Assembly: GCF_000691145.1 (NCBI RefSeq)
Contig: NZ_ASJC01000004.1
Span: 1-64,000 of the forward strand
Origin: Bacillus altitudinis 41KF2b
GTDB lineage: Bacteria; Bacillota; Bacilli; Bacillales; Bacillaceae
Length of the DNA: 64,000 nucleotides
Reading direction: 5' to 3'
Shown in pieces: positions 18,031-26,346 of the stretch (its first letter is position 1; every line of letters begins with the position of its first letter). A model generated the notes under the pieces. That model worked only from the letters and a program-made list of their open reading frames with translations. It was not told where the DNA came from and did not search any database. The position numbers were made by a program, and so were the translations under genes.

Positions 18031-18852
18031 TTACCCTTTGACTGAGCCTGCAAGAAGCCCTTTCACAAAGTATTTTCCGAGTAGAATATAGACCAAAAGT
18101 GTCGGCAGCGCAGCCAAGATGGCCCCTGCCATTTGAACATTCCATTGCACAATTTGACTGCCTGATAAATTTTGCAACGCAACCATGACCGGCTGATTCT
18201 CTGCCGTGGTCATAGTAACCGCAAATAGAAACTCATTCCACACATTTGTGAACTGCCAAATGGCAACCACGACAAACCCTGTGATGGAAAGCGGCAGAAT
18301 CATATGTCTGAAGATCCCGATAAATCCGGCCCCATCCATCTTCGCTGATTCAATCATTTCATCAGGAATGCTCACATAAAAATTGCGGAACATGAGTGTT
18401 GTGATTGGCAGGCCATATACGACATGGACAAGTACAAGTCCCGGAATGGAGTTATACAAGCCGATTTCACGTAAAAATTGAATAAGTGGAATGAGGATAC
18501 TTTGGTATGGAATAAACATACCGAACAGCATGAAGGTAAACACCACTTCTGATCCTTTAAAGCGCCATTTAGACAGCACATAGCCATTCATCGCACCTAA
18601 TACAGCTGACAATAAGGTAGCAGGAATGACTAGATAAAGAGAATTCATTAAATTAGGTGATAACTTTTCAAAAGCGATTTTGTAGCTTGAGAAATCAAGT
18701 GTAGATGGAAGCGACCACATTCGCTCAAGGGTCACTTCACCTAATGGCTTTAAGCTTGTGACGAGCATGACATAAACAGGCATGAGAAAAAACAAACTGC
18801 ACAGTATTAATAACGCATAAAGAACTGGACGGACAAACCCTCTTGCGGTCAT
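18031..18852 (-). CDS. Sugar ABC transporter permease (CUT1, MalG-like)
   Basis: This is the second membrane subunit of a binding-protein-dependent carbohydrate importer. The 273-residue protein has about six hydrophobic segments and the permease EAA-type loop IESAKMDGAGFIGIFRHMILPLS that docks the ATPase. It overlaps the upstream permease by four bases (ATGA), so the two are translationally coupled. It is the last gene of the leftward operon starting at 25102. No ATPase gene is present, so a shared MsmX-type ATPase encoded elsewhere is the likely partner, as for other Bacillus CUT1 systems. The substrate is not determinable from sequence. Confidence 0.9.
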   Translation of the reverse strand: MTARGFVRPVLYALLILCSLFFLMPVYVMLVTSLKPLGEVTLERMWSLPSTLDFSSYKIAFEKLSPNLMNSLYLVIPATLLSAVLGAMNGYVLSKWRFKGSEVVFTFMLFGMFIPYQSILIPLIQFLREIGLYNSIPGLVLVHVVYGLPITTLMFRNFYVSIPDEMIESAKMDGAGFIGIFRHMILPLSITGFVVVAIWQFTNVWNEFLFAVTMTTAENQPVMVALQNLSGSQIVQWNVQMAGAILAALPTLLVYILLGKYFVKGLLAGSVKG

Positions 18853-19820
18853 GATGAAGCCCCCTTCCGGCTAGACAGGAGATACGGCACGATAAAGACC
18901 GCAACAGAAATCAGCATAACGATCGCAATGGCGGCACCACCTGCATAATGGTTTCCTCTAAAGGTCATTTCAAACATATACACACCTGGCACATCGGTGA
19001 CAAAGTTTGCACCTGGTCCTGTCATCGAGTAAATCAAATCGAAGATCTTTAAAGAAATATGTGCCATGATAATGACGACGCTCGCTGTGATTGGTTTTAA
19101 CAGCGGGAAAATGATTTTCCAGTAGATTTGCCACTCGGTTGCGCCATCCATTCTAGCAGCCTCTCTCACTTCCTCTGGAATTCCTCTAAGACCAGCCAAA
19201 TACATCGCAAGTGAAAATCCTGTCATCTGCCACACAGCAGCGATGACAACTGCAATCATTGCTGCCGGTACACCAAACTCAATTTTTCCCCAGACAAATC
19301 CAGCTAAAATGTTCGTATCCGTGTACCACTTGGGCTGGATGCCGAGTGTTTTTAAAAACAGATTTACCCCAGTTGATGGATTTAGGATCCATTGCCACAC
19401 AACACCTGTGACAACAAAGGAAAGGGCCATCGGAAAGAAAAAGAGATTCCGAAAAAGTGATTCCCCCTTTATCTTCTGATCTAGTAAAATGGCCAGCACA
19501 AGCCCAGAAGCAATGACTGCTCCAATAAAGAATAATGTAAAAAAGACCGTGTTTCGAAGATCTGACTGAAAGCGAAAATCTTGAAACAGCATGACATAAT
19601 TTTTCATACCTGCGAAAGAAAAATCAGGAACAAGCGAGGTCCAGTTCGATAATGAAACATATCCTGTCCAGCCAATAAATCCGTAAACAAAAATGAATAA
19701 TAAAACAGCTGACGGTGCTAAAAATAGCAGGGCAAGCAGCTGGTCTCCATTCCATTTTTTCCGAACACGTTTCACTTTTGCTGCTGGTGTTTTTGTGGTC
19801 GGCGATGTGTCCATGCGCAT
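18849..19820 (-). CDS. Sugar ABC transporter permease (CUT1, MalF-like)
   Basis: First membrane subunit of the importer. The 323-residue protein begins with a basic cytoplasmic tail (AKVKRVRKKWNGDQ), has about six membrane segments and carries the EAA loop REAARMDGATEWQIYWKIIFPLLKP. The ATG follows AAAGGAG with 9-bp spacing. A strong hairpin lies between it and the binding-protein gene, which probably lowers permease expression relative to binding protein, a common arrangement in such operons. Confidence 0.9.
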   Translation of the reverse strand: MRMDTSPTTKTPAAKVKRVRKKWNGDQLLALLFLAPSAVLLFIFVYGFIGWTGYVSLSNWTSLVPDFSFAGMKNYVMLFQDFRFQSDLRNTVFFTLFFIGAVIASGLVLAILLDQKIKGESLFRNLFFFPMALSFVVTGVVWQWILNPSTGVNLFLKTLGIQPKWYTDTNILAGFVWGKIEFGVPAAMIAVVIAAVWQMTGFSLAMYLAGLRGIPEEVREAARMDGATEWQIYWKIIFPLLKPITASVVIIMAHISLKIFDLIYSMTGPGANFVTDVPGVYMFEMTFRGNHYAGGAAIAIVMLISVAVFIVPYLLSSRKGASS

Positions 19821-19835
19821 GAAGCTACACTCCTT

Positions 19836-19876
19836 TTTTTAAAAAAGAGGCGGTGCCTAACGGCCGCCTCTTTCAT
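19836..19876 (-). terminator. Intra-operon attenuator between binding-protein and permease genes
   Basis: GAGGCGG (19847-19853) pairs with CCGCCTC (19864-19870). On the minus strand it ends with a six-T run directly before the permease ribosome site. The position suggests partial termination. Confidence 0.78.
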
Positions 19877-19878
19877 CT

Positions 19879-21147
19879 TTATTTCATTGAATCTTTTAAA
19901 GAAGAAACGAACTGGCTGCTGTCTTTTTGTGTCACGAAAATATTGACGGCTTGGTTCGCCTTCGTGACAAAACCTTCTTCAGCAGCTGAGCCATGCGCAA
20001 GAGACGGTGCCAGCTTTGACTCTTTAAACGCCTTCATTGCCGATTTTCCGTATTCATCATATTTTGATACATCTGCATCCACACGAGCCGGAATTGACCC
20101 TTTCAGCGGATTAAACGCATCCTGTCCTTCCACAGATCCTAAGACAGATAAGAATTTTTTCACGTTTTCTGGTTGTTTGACACCCTTCGGCAGTCCGAAT
20201 GTATCCGTGATGACCATAAAGCTGCCCTCCGTACCAGGAGTTGCCACGTATCCAAAGTCTTTATTCACCTTCAAATCTAGATCATTCACAAAATATCCTT
20301 TTGCCCAATCGCCCATGACATTCATTGCAGCTTCCCCTTTTGCCACGAGTTGTGAGGCATCCTGCCAGTTACGCGAGCTATGATCGTCGTTGACGTATTC
20401 GAGCATACGTCCAAAGATGTCTGCCGCTTCCTTCACTTTTGCATCATCCATTTTTAAGTCGCCCGCCCAAAGTTTTTGATAGTCATCTGCACCTAGTACT
20501 CCTAGAAGAACGCTCTCAAACAAATGAGTCGCTGCCCAAGGTTCTTTATCCCCAAGCGCAAGTGGTGTAATCCCTTTTTTCTTTAAGGCATCGGCTGTTT
20601 TGAAAAATTCATCAAACGTCGTTGGTGGCTGTAAGCCCTGTTCTTCAAATACTTTTTTGTTATACCAAAGCACATTGCCTCTATGAATATTCACTGGAAC
20701 GGAATAGATTTTCCCGTCTTTGCTCACAAGGTCAATCAGTGATTCTGGAAATTTATCCTTCCAGCCTTCTTTTTCATATAGATCATCCAGTGGCTCCATT
20801 TTGCCTGCGGCTACCCAGCTCTCATTCAGCTCTGCTCCCCCGTGTACTTGGAAAGTAGCTGGCGGATCATCTCCTTGCATCCGGCTTGTTAGAACAGCCT
20901 TTGCATTCGTACCAGCGCCACCAGCGACAGCTGCATTTTCAATTGGAATGTCTTTATTTTTCTCTTCAAACAATTGAATGAGTGCCTTCAGCCCGTCTTC
21001 CTCACCTGCACCAGTCCACCAAGAGAAAATTTCTAGTTTCTCCGCTCCGCCCTCTTTTTTTGCATCTGAGTTCGTCGATGAACTGCAAGCAGAGACGACC
21101 AGCATACAGAGTGCCAATAAAGTAAAGCCTAATTTAAACTTCATCAT
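19879..21147 (-). CDS. Sugar ABC transporter substrate-binding lipoprotein (CUT1)
   Basis: Extracellular solute receptor of the importer. The 422-residue precursor has a lipoprotein signal with lipobox LVVSAC at the N-terminus, followed by a Ser/Asn/Lys linker and a family 1 binding-protein fold. Visible stretches are EIFSWWTGAGEEDGLKAL, YSVPVNIHRGNVLWYNKKVF and GDWAKGYF. The WWTGAGE/NIHRGN pattern recalls glucose/mannose-type (GtsA-like) receptors, but I would not fix the ligand from that. It has its own leader containing a -10-like TATACT, a perfect cre match and a palindrome, so transport genes appear separately promoted from the sensor genes upstream. Confidence 0.9.
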   Translation of the reverse strand: MMKFKLGFTLLALCMLVVSACSSSTNSDAKKEGGAEKLEIFSWWTGAGEEDGLKALIQLFEEKNKDIPIENAAVAGGAGTNAKAVLTSRMQGDDPPATFQVHGGAELNESWVAAGKMEPLDDLYEKEGWKDKFPESLIDLVSKDGKIYSVPVNIHRGNVLWYNKKVFEEQGLQPPTTFDEFFKTADALKKKGITPLALGDKEPWAATHLFESVLLGVLGADDYQKLWAGDLKMDDAKVKEAADIFGRMLEYVNDDHSSRNWQDASQLVAKGEAAMNVMGDWAKGYFVNDLDLKVNKDFGYVATPGTEGSFMVITDTFGLPKGVKQPENVKKFLSVLGSVEGQDAFNPLKGSIPARVDADVSKYDEYGKSAMKAFKESKLAPSLAHGSAAEEGFVTKANQAVNIFVTQKDSSQFVSSLKDSMK

Positions 21148-21166
21148 GGATCCCCCATCCCTATTT

Positions 21167-21180
21167 TGTAAGCGTTATCA
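21167..21180 (-). promoter_or_regulatory. cre site (CcpA) before the sugar-binding protein gene
   Basis: On the minus strand TGATAACGCTTACA fits the cre consensus TGWNANCGNTNWCA at every fixed position. It lies just after a -10-like TATACT (21191-21186) and about 20 bp before the start codon, a classic position for carbon catabolite repression. Confidence 0.65.
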
Positions 21181-21202
21181 AAATAAGTATACTGGCAGAT
21201 CC

Positions 21203-21220
21203 TTGCCTTTTTTCAGGCAA
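21203..21220. promoter_or_regulatory. Palindrome at the -35 region of the transporter genes
   Basis: TTGCCT and AGGCAA are perfect 6-bp arms around a 6-base centre, located about 12-29 bp upstream of the TATACT. No good -35 exists there, so this may be a site for the neighbouring AraC-type activator (inference). Confidence 0.35.
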
Positions 21221-21246
21221 ACTTCTTCACTTTTTTATGAAATTCT

Positions 21247-22668
21247 TCATTTTTTTACGACCTGTTTTCGATATTCCTTCGGTGAACAGCCAACCATTTT
21301 TTTAAACACACGACTGACGTAATTCGGATCAGTATATCCTGCTTGATAGGTGATTTCTTTTAAACTAAGCGAACTCTCTTTCAGTAGCTTCTTCATTTTA
21401 TCCATCCTACAGGTCGTCACATATTCTTTAAACGTCAGACCTGTCTCATCCTTAAAGCGTTTGGTGAAATACGTCGGGCTTAAATCAACATAGGCGGCCG
21501 TTTGCTCCAGCGTGATATGTTCGCAAAAATGTGTTTGAATGTATCGTTTCGCCCGTTCTATATCATTCACCGTCTGGGTTCTTGCTTCATACAGATCAAA
21601 TAAATGTTCACAGCATTGGCGGCATCCTGTTTCTGTAGTGATAGCTAGAATCGGCACATCTGCACGAAGTCGTGATTTGAGTAAAATGAGCAGCTCTTTC
21701 ACATGAGAAATGGTTGCCCCTTCTAATTGGAAGGCATCATAGTAAGCAAGAGCATCATCTCTTCTCCCTTCTTCTAGTGCCAGCATCATGTCATCGGCAA
21801 GCTCAGGCAAGTTGATCAATACGTAAGGTTGTCTATCTGTATAGTAAAAGCCATAACGAACCGCACCGTCATCTTTTTTTCGCTGATAATAGGAAAGCTT
21901 CGCTTCTGCCGCACTTTTCTGAAGTTGAAGTGGATTTGAGACAGGATGACCCATGCCAACAATGACAGGGGAATGCCGTTCGCTTGTCATAGCAGCGCGA
22001 ATGGCTTGCAGTACATTCGCCTTTAGATGACCAGGTGATTGACGGCTGTAAATCAAGCATGTAAACAGCTCACCGCTCACTTTGATAGGCACTGCTTGAA
22101 AAAGAGCAGACTCCTGCAAATGATTCAGGAGTTGATCCCCACCTGTCCGCTGAACAGCGATCACTAGACCTGCTTGAAAATCATGAAACAGCCGCTCAAA
22201 CGCTGTGGAGGAATAAGATTGACCGTTTAACACATGAGCTTCCAGCCATTTTGACTGCTGATTGACTTTCTCCGCCTGCCGCAGGGAGACCTCCTGCTGA
22301 ATTTCTGCCGCAACAGAACGAATCGCTGTAATGGTTTCGTCTTTATCAGCTGGTTTGACAAGGTATTGTTTGACCCCTTCCTGCATGGCTTGCTTGGCAT
22401 AATCAAACGTATCGTAGGCTGTCAGCATAATAAATTTAGTATGAGGACAGCTTGCTTTGATCTGTTTGATCGCTGTGAGTCCATCCATGCCTGGCATTTG
22501 AATATCCATGAGCACAAGGTCAATTGGCTTAGACCGCGCCAATTCCACCGCCTTTTTTCCATTCGCAGCTTCCCCTGCAATATGACAGTCTGGCAGCCAT
22601 TCGGTCATGAACTTACGCATCGCCATTCGTTCAATTTTTTCATCATCCACAATCAGCACGTTCAGCAT
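21247..22668 (-). CDS. Two-component response regulator, YesN/AraC family
   Basis: The 473-residue protein has an N-terminal receiver domain (NVLIVDDEKIERMAM, phospho-acceptor Asp in LVLMDIQMPGMDG, LTAYD, Lys in YLVKPAD) and a ~230-residue linker. The C-terminal ~100 residues are an AraC-type double helix-turn-helix (VDLSPTYFTKRFKDETGLTFKEYV and AGYTDPNYVSRVFKKMVGCSPKEYRK). Its start overlaps the end of the kinase gene by 7 bp. It most likely activates the transporter genes immediately downstream. Confidence 0.92.
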   Translation of the reverse strand: MLNVLIVDDEKIERMAMRKFMTEWLPDCHIAGEAANGKKAVELARSKPIDLVLMDIQMPGMDGLTAIKQIKASCPHTKFIMLTAYDTFDYAKQAMQEGVKQYLVKPADKDETITAIRSVAAEIQQEVSLRQAEKVNQQSKWLEAHVLNGQSYSSTAFERLFHDFQAGLVIAVQRTGGDQLLNHLQESALFQAVPIKVSGELFTCLIYSRQSPGHLKANVLQAIRAAMTSERHSPVIVGMGHPVSNPLQLQKSAAEAKLSYYQRKKDDGAVRYGFYYTDRQPYVLINLPELADDMMLALEEGRRDDALAYYDAFQLEGATISHVKELLILLKSRLRADVPILAITTETGCRQCCEHLFDLYEARTQTVNDIERAKRYIQTHFCEHITLEQTAAYVDLSPTYFTKRFKDETGLTFKEYVTTCRMDKMKKLLKESSLSLKEITYQAGYTDPNYVSRVFKKMVGCSPKEYRKQVVKK

Positions 22669-24104
22669 GCTCGTTCCTCCTTGATTGGTATTGTCAATTG
22701 AATAGTGGTCCCTTCGTTTGGCTTTGAATCAATTTGAAGGGCATCCTGCACTCCGTAAAACAAACGCAGCCTCGACATCACATTTCGAAGTCCAATTCCT
22801 GTCGAGTGACCTTTACTACGTGTGTCTGAAAGATCTTCTTCCTCTTGCGATAGCAATCTCTTTTTCTCTTGATCACTGATGCCAAGTCCATTATCCCGAA
22901 TCCGAATCATGACAAAGCCATCATCTCGATCAATAGAGAGCTCTACAAGCCCACCCTCCTCTTTTGGTTCTACCCCATGAATAAAGGCATTTTCGACAAG
23001 CGGCTGCAATGTAAGGCTCGGAATGTGAACAGATAGACACGACTCATCTATGGTCGTTTTGCATGTAATACGATCGGAAAATCTTGTTTCTTGTATATGA
23101 AAATATTCTTTTACCACTTTCACTTCTTGTTCTAACGTAACAGATGCGCTGAGAGGAGATAGCGAATACCGCATCAGCGTAGAAACGGATTGTATCAATC
23201 TCGATGTCGCATCAGCTGATTCTAAGTACGCCATACGTGAAACGATGTTTAATGTATTAAATAAAAAATGTGGATTCATTTGGTTTTGTAGTGTTTTCAG
23301 CTTCATGTCTTTAATTTTCTGATCTAAAGCGGCCTTTTGTTTCATCTCTTCAATCATGACCTTCATCTCTCGCCGCATTCGCTCAAAGGCATGATTTAAC
23401 ACAGAGATTTCGTCCTTTGATGACACATGCAAATTCGGACCATCAAAATTTCCTTCTGATACTTCTTTGGCACTTCGAGACAGATGAACGATCGGTCTTG
23501 AAATTCCACCCGCAATGATATAGGCCATCCATAAAGCGATGCCTATCGATAATGTAAACAGACATAGAGTAAAAAGCGCATACGTTTGATGTCTTTTTTG
23601 AAGGGATTGGTAGAGTACTTGATACTCAGATAATTCATCATCCAAAAGAGTCATTGTCTGTTCTTGGATATAAGAGGACACGGTTCTTACTTCCTTCACA
23701 CCTGCAGCATATTCTTTGATTTTCCCTTTTTTGACATGATTCATTGTCGCATCACTTTCGTTTATGAGCGTCCGCATCATATATTGATATTTTTCAATGG
23801 AGGGGATGGCGGCATGAAGCCCTGCATCTTTGAGTAATGCTTGGTCATATGATGTCATTTTCTGTTTTGATTCAGCATAGCCCTTGGCAAACGCCTGATC
23901 CTTTTCGATGGCAAAGGCGTTGACCTTTTCATACATCGTTTTTGCCTCTGTCGAAATATCATTCAGCAGGAGAAAGGAACGAAAGCTCTTGCTATATTCT
24001 GATGTGATTTTTGAACTGCTCCAATACACAAAAAAAGCGGCCACATTGCCAAGGAGCACAAGAATTAAAAAAGCCAATAATAACTTACTTCGAATTCTCT
24101 TCAT
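22662..24104 (-). CDS. Sensor histidine kinase, LytS/YesM type
   Basis: A 480-residue membrane kinase. It has a transmembrane segment near residues 8-28 and an extracytoplasmic helical region. A second membrane segment (ALFTLCLFTLSIGIALWMAYI) and a HAMP linker follow. The His_kinase domain has phospho-acceptor His in NQMNPHFLFNTLN, then an HATPase region (PLVENAFIHG, IRDNGLGIS, GIGLRNVMSRL). It overlaps the upstream sensor protein gene by four bases and the response regulator by seven, so all three are translationally coupled. Confidence 0.93.
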   Translation of the reverse strand: MKRIRSKLLLAFLILVLLGNVAAFFVYWSSSKITSEYSKSFRSFLLLNDISTEAKTMYEKVNAFAIEKDQAFAKGYAESKQKMTSYDQALLKDAGLHAAIPSIEKYQYMMRTLINESDATMNHVKKGKIKEYAAGVKEVRTVSSYIQEQTMTLLDDELSEYQVLYQSLQKRHQTYALFTLCLFTLSIGIALWMAYIIAGGISRPIVHLSRSAKEVSEGNFDGPNLHVSSKDEISVLNHAFERMRREMKVMIEEMKQKAALDQKIKDMKLKTLQNQMNPHFLFNTLNIVSRMAYLESADATSRLIQSVSTLMRYSLSPLSASVTLEQEVKVVKEYFHIQETRFSDRITCKTTIDESCLSVHIPSLTLQPLVENAFIHGVEPKEEGGLVELSIDRDDGFVMIRIRDNGLGISDQEKKRLLSQEEEDLSDTRSKGHSTGIGLRNVMSRLRLFYGVQDALQIDSKPNEGTTIQLTIPIKEERAC

Positions 24105-25102
24105 GGCTGAACCCCCTGTGGTCTTTCCGTTTGATGAAGGGGCAGGTCTCCTCGCCGAATCACACTCGTCCCTGTGTACTGCAGCGGTTCTTGTTTATCC
24201 CCTTGTTGCAAACGAACAAGAGATTCAACCGCTTGATAGCCCATTTCATAAGGGTGCTGTACAACCACTGCATCAATTTCCCCATCATCCAGAGCTTGAA
24301 TCGTATCAGGCAGAGTATCAAATGCGAGCACATAAACATCTTTAGACGAATGATATTGCTCTGTTGCTTGAATAATGCCGACACCGTCTAATGCACTTGT
24401 TCCATAAAATGCGGTGAGCTGCGTATGATCATTTAACAATTTATACGCAGCACCGGAAGCACCTGATTTCGTAATCGCCGACTCTTCTATTCCAGCAATA
24501 TGAATGCGTTTCTCACCAGAGACGGCATCTCGAAACCCCTTCACGCGAAGCTTCTGGTGAATCGCATCAAGCCGTCCCGTCACAATGCCCACATACTGTT
24601 CACCTTTTGTATCGGCGATGAGTGCCTGTCCGGCGATAAAGCCAGAATAATAGTTATCTGTTCCGACATACACTTGACGCTTGCTCCCCTCTGCATCGGT
24701 ATCGACTGTGACGACATCTATACCTTTCTCTCTTGCTTTTTGAAAGAGCGGTTTGTATCTCTTTGCATCAAGCCCTTGTGTCATAATGCCGTCCACATGA
24801 CCAGCAATCGCCATATCAATGGTTTTCAGGTGATCATCCAAATCAGCCTGCTTTGGACCTAGGTATTCAAGATACACCCGATGAACTTCCGCCGCATCAG
24901 CAGCTCCCTTTTGCACCAATTGCCAATATTCATTATCAAGTTCCTCCGGTACAAGAACAAAGTGATATCGATAAGTTGATACCGCCTCATCGGAAGCGCT
25001 TTCAATTTTAACTAAATCTTGACCTAATACAGATAAAAAAAGAACAGATATAACACAAAATGTGAGAAATGCGCCCATTCCGAACAACTTCGACCATTTC
25101 AT
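24101..25102 (-). CDS. Membrane-anchored periplasmic-binding-protein-like sugar sensor
   Basis: The 333-residue protein has the LacI/RbsB-type sugar-binding fold (ELDNEYWQLVQKGAADAAEVHRV, VDGIMTQGLDAKRYKPLFQKAREKGIDVVTVDTDAEGSKRQVYVGTDNYYSG-type stretches, DGEIDAVVVQHPYEMGYQAVE). The N-terminus is a hydrophobic anchor without a lipobox Cys, so it is probably tethered rather than a lipoprotein. It is first in the operon, coupled by ATGA overlap to a LytS-type kinase and then a YesN-type regulator. This is the layout of the XylFII-LytS-YesN three-component sugar sensors known in clostridia. It is likely a sensory subunit rather than a transport receptor. Confidence 0.85.
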   Translation of the reverse strand: MKWSKLFGMGAFLTFCVISVLFLSVLGQDLVKIESASDEAVSTYRYHFVLVPEELDNEYWQLVQKGAADAAEVHRVYLEYLGPKQADLDDHLKTIDMAIAGHVDGIMTQGLDAKRYKPLFQKAREKGIDVVTVDTDAEGSKRQVYVGTDNYYSGFIAGQALIADTKGEQYVGIVTGRLDAIHQKLRVKGFRDAVSGEKRIHIAGIEESAITKSGASGAAYKLLNDHTQLTAFYGTSALDGVGIIQATEQYHSSKDVYVLAFDTLPDTIQALDDGEIDAVVVQHPYEMGYQAVESLVRLQQGDKQEPLQYTGTSVIRRGDLPLHQTERPQGVQP

Positions 25103-25130
25103 TCACATTCCCCTCCTTCCATTGTTGCCT

Positions 25131-25166
25131 CATAAAAAAAGAGCTGCTTATAAAAGCATACTCTCT
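25131..25166 (-). terminator. Probable terminator after the GNAT gene
   Basis: An imperfect stem around GCTT/AAGC is followed on the minus strand by CTCTTTTTTTA. It is weaker than the other hairpins in the window. Confidence 0.5.
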
Positions 25167-25172
25167 CGACCT

Positions 25173-25628
25173 CTATAATTCCTTTGTCATAAATAAACTG
25201 TTTGGATCTTCTTGGTATGAACCAAAAGGCGGACAATATTGAAATCCAAAGCTTTCATATAATTTTCTTGCCGGTTCAAAGAAAGCAATCGCACCTGTTT
25301 CAAGGCTGACTCTTTTATACCCCCGCCGCTTCGCCTCTTGGAGAAGGTGAGTCAACAGATGCTTCGCCACGCCTTTTCGCATATGGGCTGCTGCCGTCCT
25401 CATCGATTTGAGTTCACCATGTTCACTTGATAGCTCCTTGATGGCTCCGCAGCCAAGAAGCGCCTCTCCATCCCTTGCACTCCATACTGTGACGTCTTGT
25501 TTTTTCAGATCGTCTAACGGAAGGGCATGAATGCTTTCTGGCGGTGAATGTTTTTTCATCTCTTCTACATGAGCTTGAATCAATTGCTCAATTTGACCAT
25601 CTTTTAGTTCATCTTGTTGAATGTACAT
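25173..25628 (-). CDS. GNAT family N-acetyltransferase
   Basis: A 151-residue single-domain acetyltransferase. The acetyl-CoA loop is recognisable as MRKGVAKHLLTHLLQEAKRRGYKRVSLETG, followed by FFEPARKLYESFGFQYCPPFGSY, typical of the PhnO/ElaA-like subgroup. The substrate is unknown. It sits between the sugar-sensor operon and the kdg genes, with its own ribosome site and hairpins on both sides, so it looks like an independent gene. Confidence 0.85.
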   Translation of the reverse strand: MYIQQDELKDGQIEQLIQAHVEEMKKHSPPESIHALPLDDLKKQDVTVWSARDGEALLGCGAIKELSSEHGELKSMRTAAAHMRKGVAKHLLTHLLQEAKRRGYKRVSLETGAIAFFEPARKLYESFGFQYCPPFGSYQEDPNSLFMTKEL

Positions 25629-25696
25629 ATCGACCTCTCCTTTATGCTCATTTTACGTGAAAAGATGCGTCTTCTGAGCTTTTTTGTCAGATAAAC

Positions 25697-25733
25697 GAAC
25701 AAACAACCGGCAGTCATCCGCCGGTTGTTTATG
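25697..25733 (-). terminator. Terminator after kdgA
   Basis: AAACAACCGGC (25701-25711) pairs with GCCGGTTGTTT (25720-25730); the minus strand continues GTTCGTTT. Confidence 0.8.
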
Positions 25734-25737
25734 TGAA

Positions 25738-26346
25738 CTACAAGATTGTGGAAGAAAGAACAGCCTGTAATTCTTCTGCTGTACTGCTTTCAAGCTGGCT
25801 GCCGACACCTACTGCCACGGCTCCTGCTTCAAGCCACTTTGGCACATCGACTGGATGAATGCCTCCTGTTGGGATGAACTCAATCTCTGGAAACGGACCT
25901 TGCAAATTTTTCATATAGGACAAACCGAAGGAGCCGCTCGGAAAAAGCTTTAACACGCTGTATCCATTTGCTTTTGCCTGCATAATTTCACTCGGGGTCA
26001 AAACACCTGGCACGTAAAGTGTATCGTGAAAAGATAGGTGCTCTCCGATAATAGGAAGATATCCCGGGCTGACGATAAATTGAGAGCCGGCTTCAATGGC
26101 TGATTGTGCCTGCTCAAGTGTTGTAATCGTTCCGGCTCCGACAATCAAGTCGTGGTCATGCTGGTAAGATGCAATGATCCGCTCTGCTTTGGGCGTGGTA
26201 TATGTCACTTCGATGGCCCGCACCCCTTTTTTCTTTAAACGACCAATCATCTCTATCCCCTCTGCTTCACTACCTGCTCTGACCACCGCAATGAGTTTAC
26301 AAGCTGCGAGCTTCTCTTTAACGCTCATACTTGCTGACTTTCCCAT
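25738..26346 (-). CDS. kdgA: 2-keto-3-deoxy-6-phosphogluconate aldolase
   Basis: KdgA splits KDPG to pyruvate and glyceraldehyde-3-phosphate, the last step of the uronate branch encoded here. The protein is a class I aldolase with KLIAVVRAGSEAEGIEM, GVRAIEVTYTTPKAE (catalytic-type Glu), GAGTITTLEQA, FIVSPG, Schiff-base Lys in YSVLKLFPSGSFG and FIPTGGIHPVDVPKWLEAGAVAVGVGS. The frame opens at 26355; the ATG at 26346 fits best with GGGAG nine bases upstream. Its start lies inside the end of kdgK (29-bp overlap), indicating coupling. Confidence 0.94.
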   Translation of the reverse strand: MGKSASMSVKEKLAACKLIAVVRAGSEAEGIEMIGRLKKKGVRAIEVTYTTPKAERIIASYQHDHDLIVGAGTITTLEQAQSAIEAGSQFIVSPGYLPIIGEHLSFHDTLYVPGVLTPSEIMQAKANGYSVLKLFPSGSFGLSYMKNLQGPFPEIEFIPTGGIHPVDVPKWLEAGAVAVGVGSQLESSTAEELQAVLSSTIL

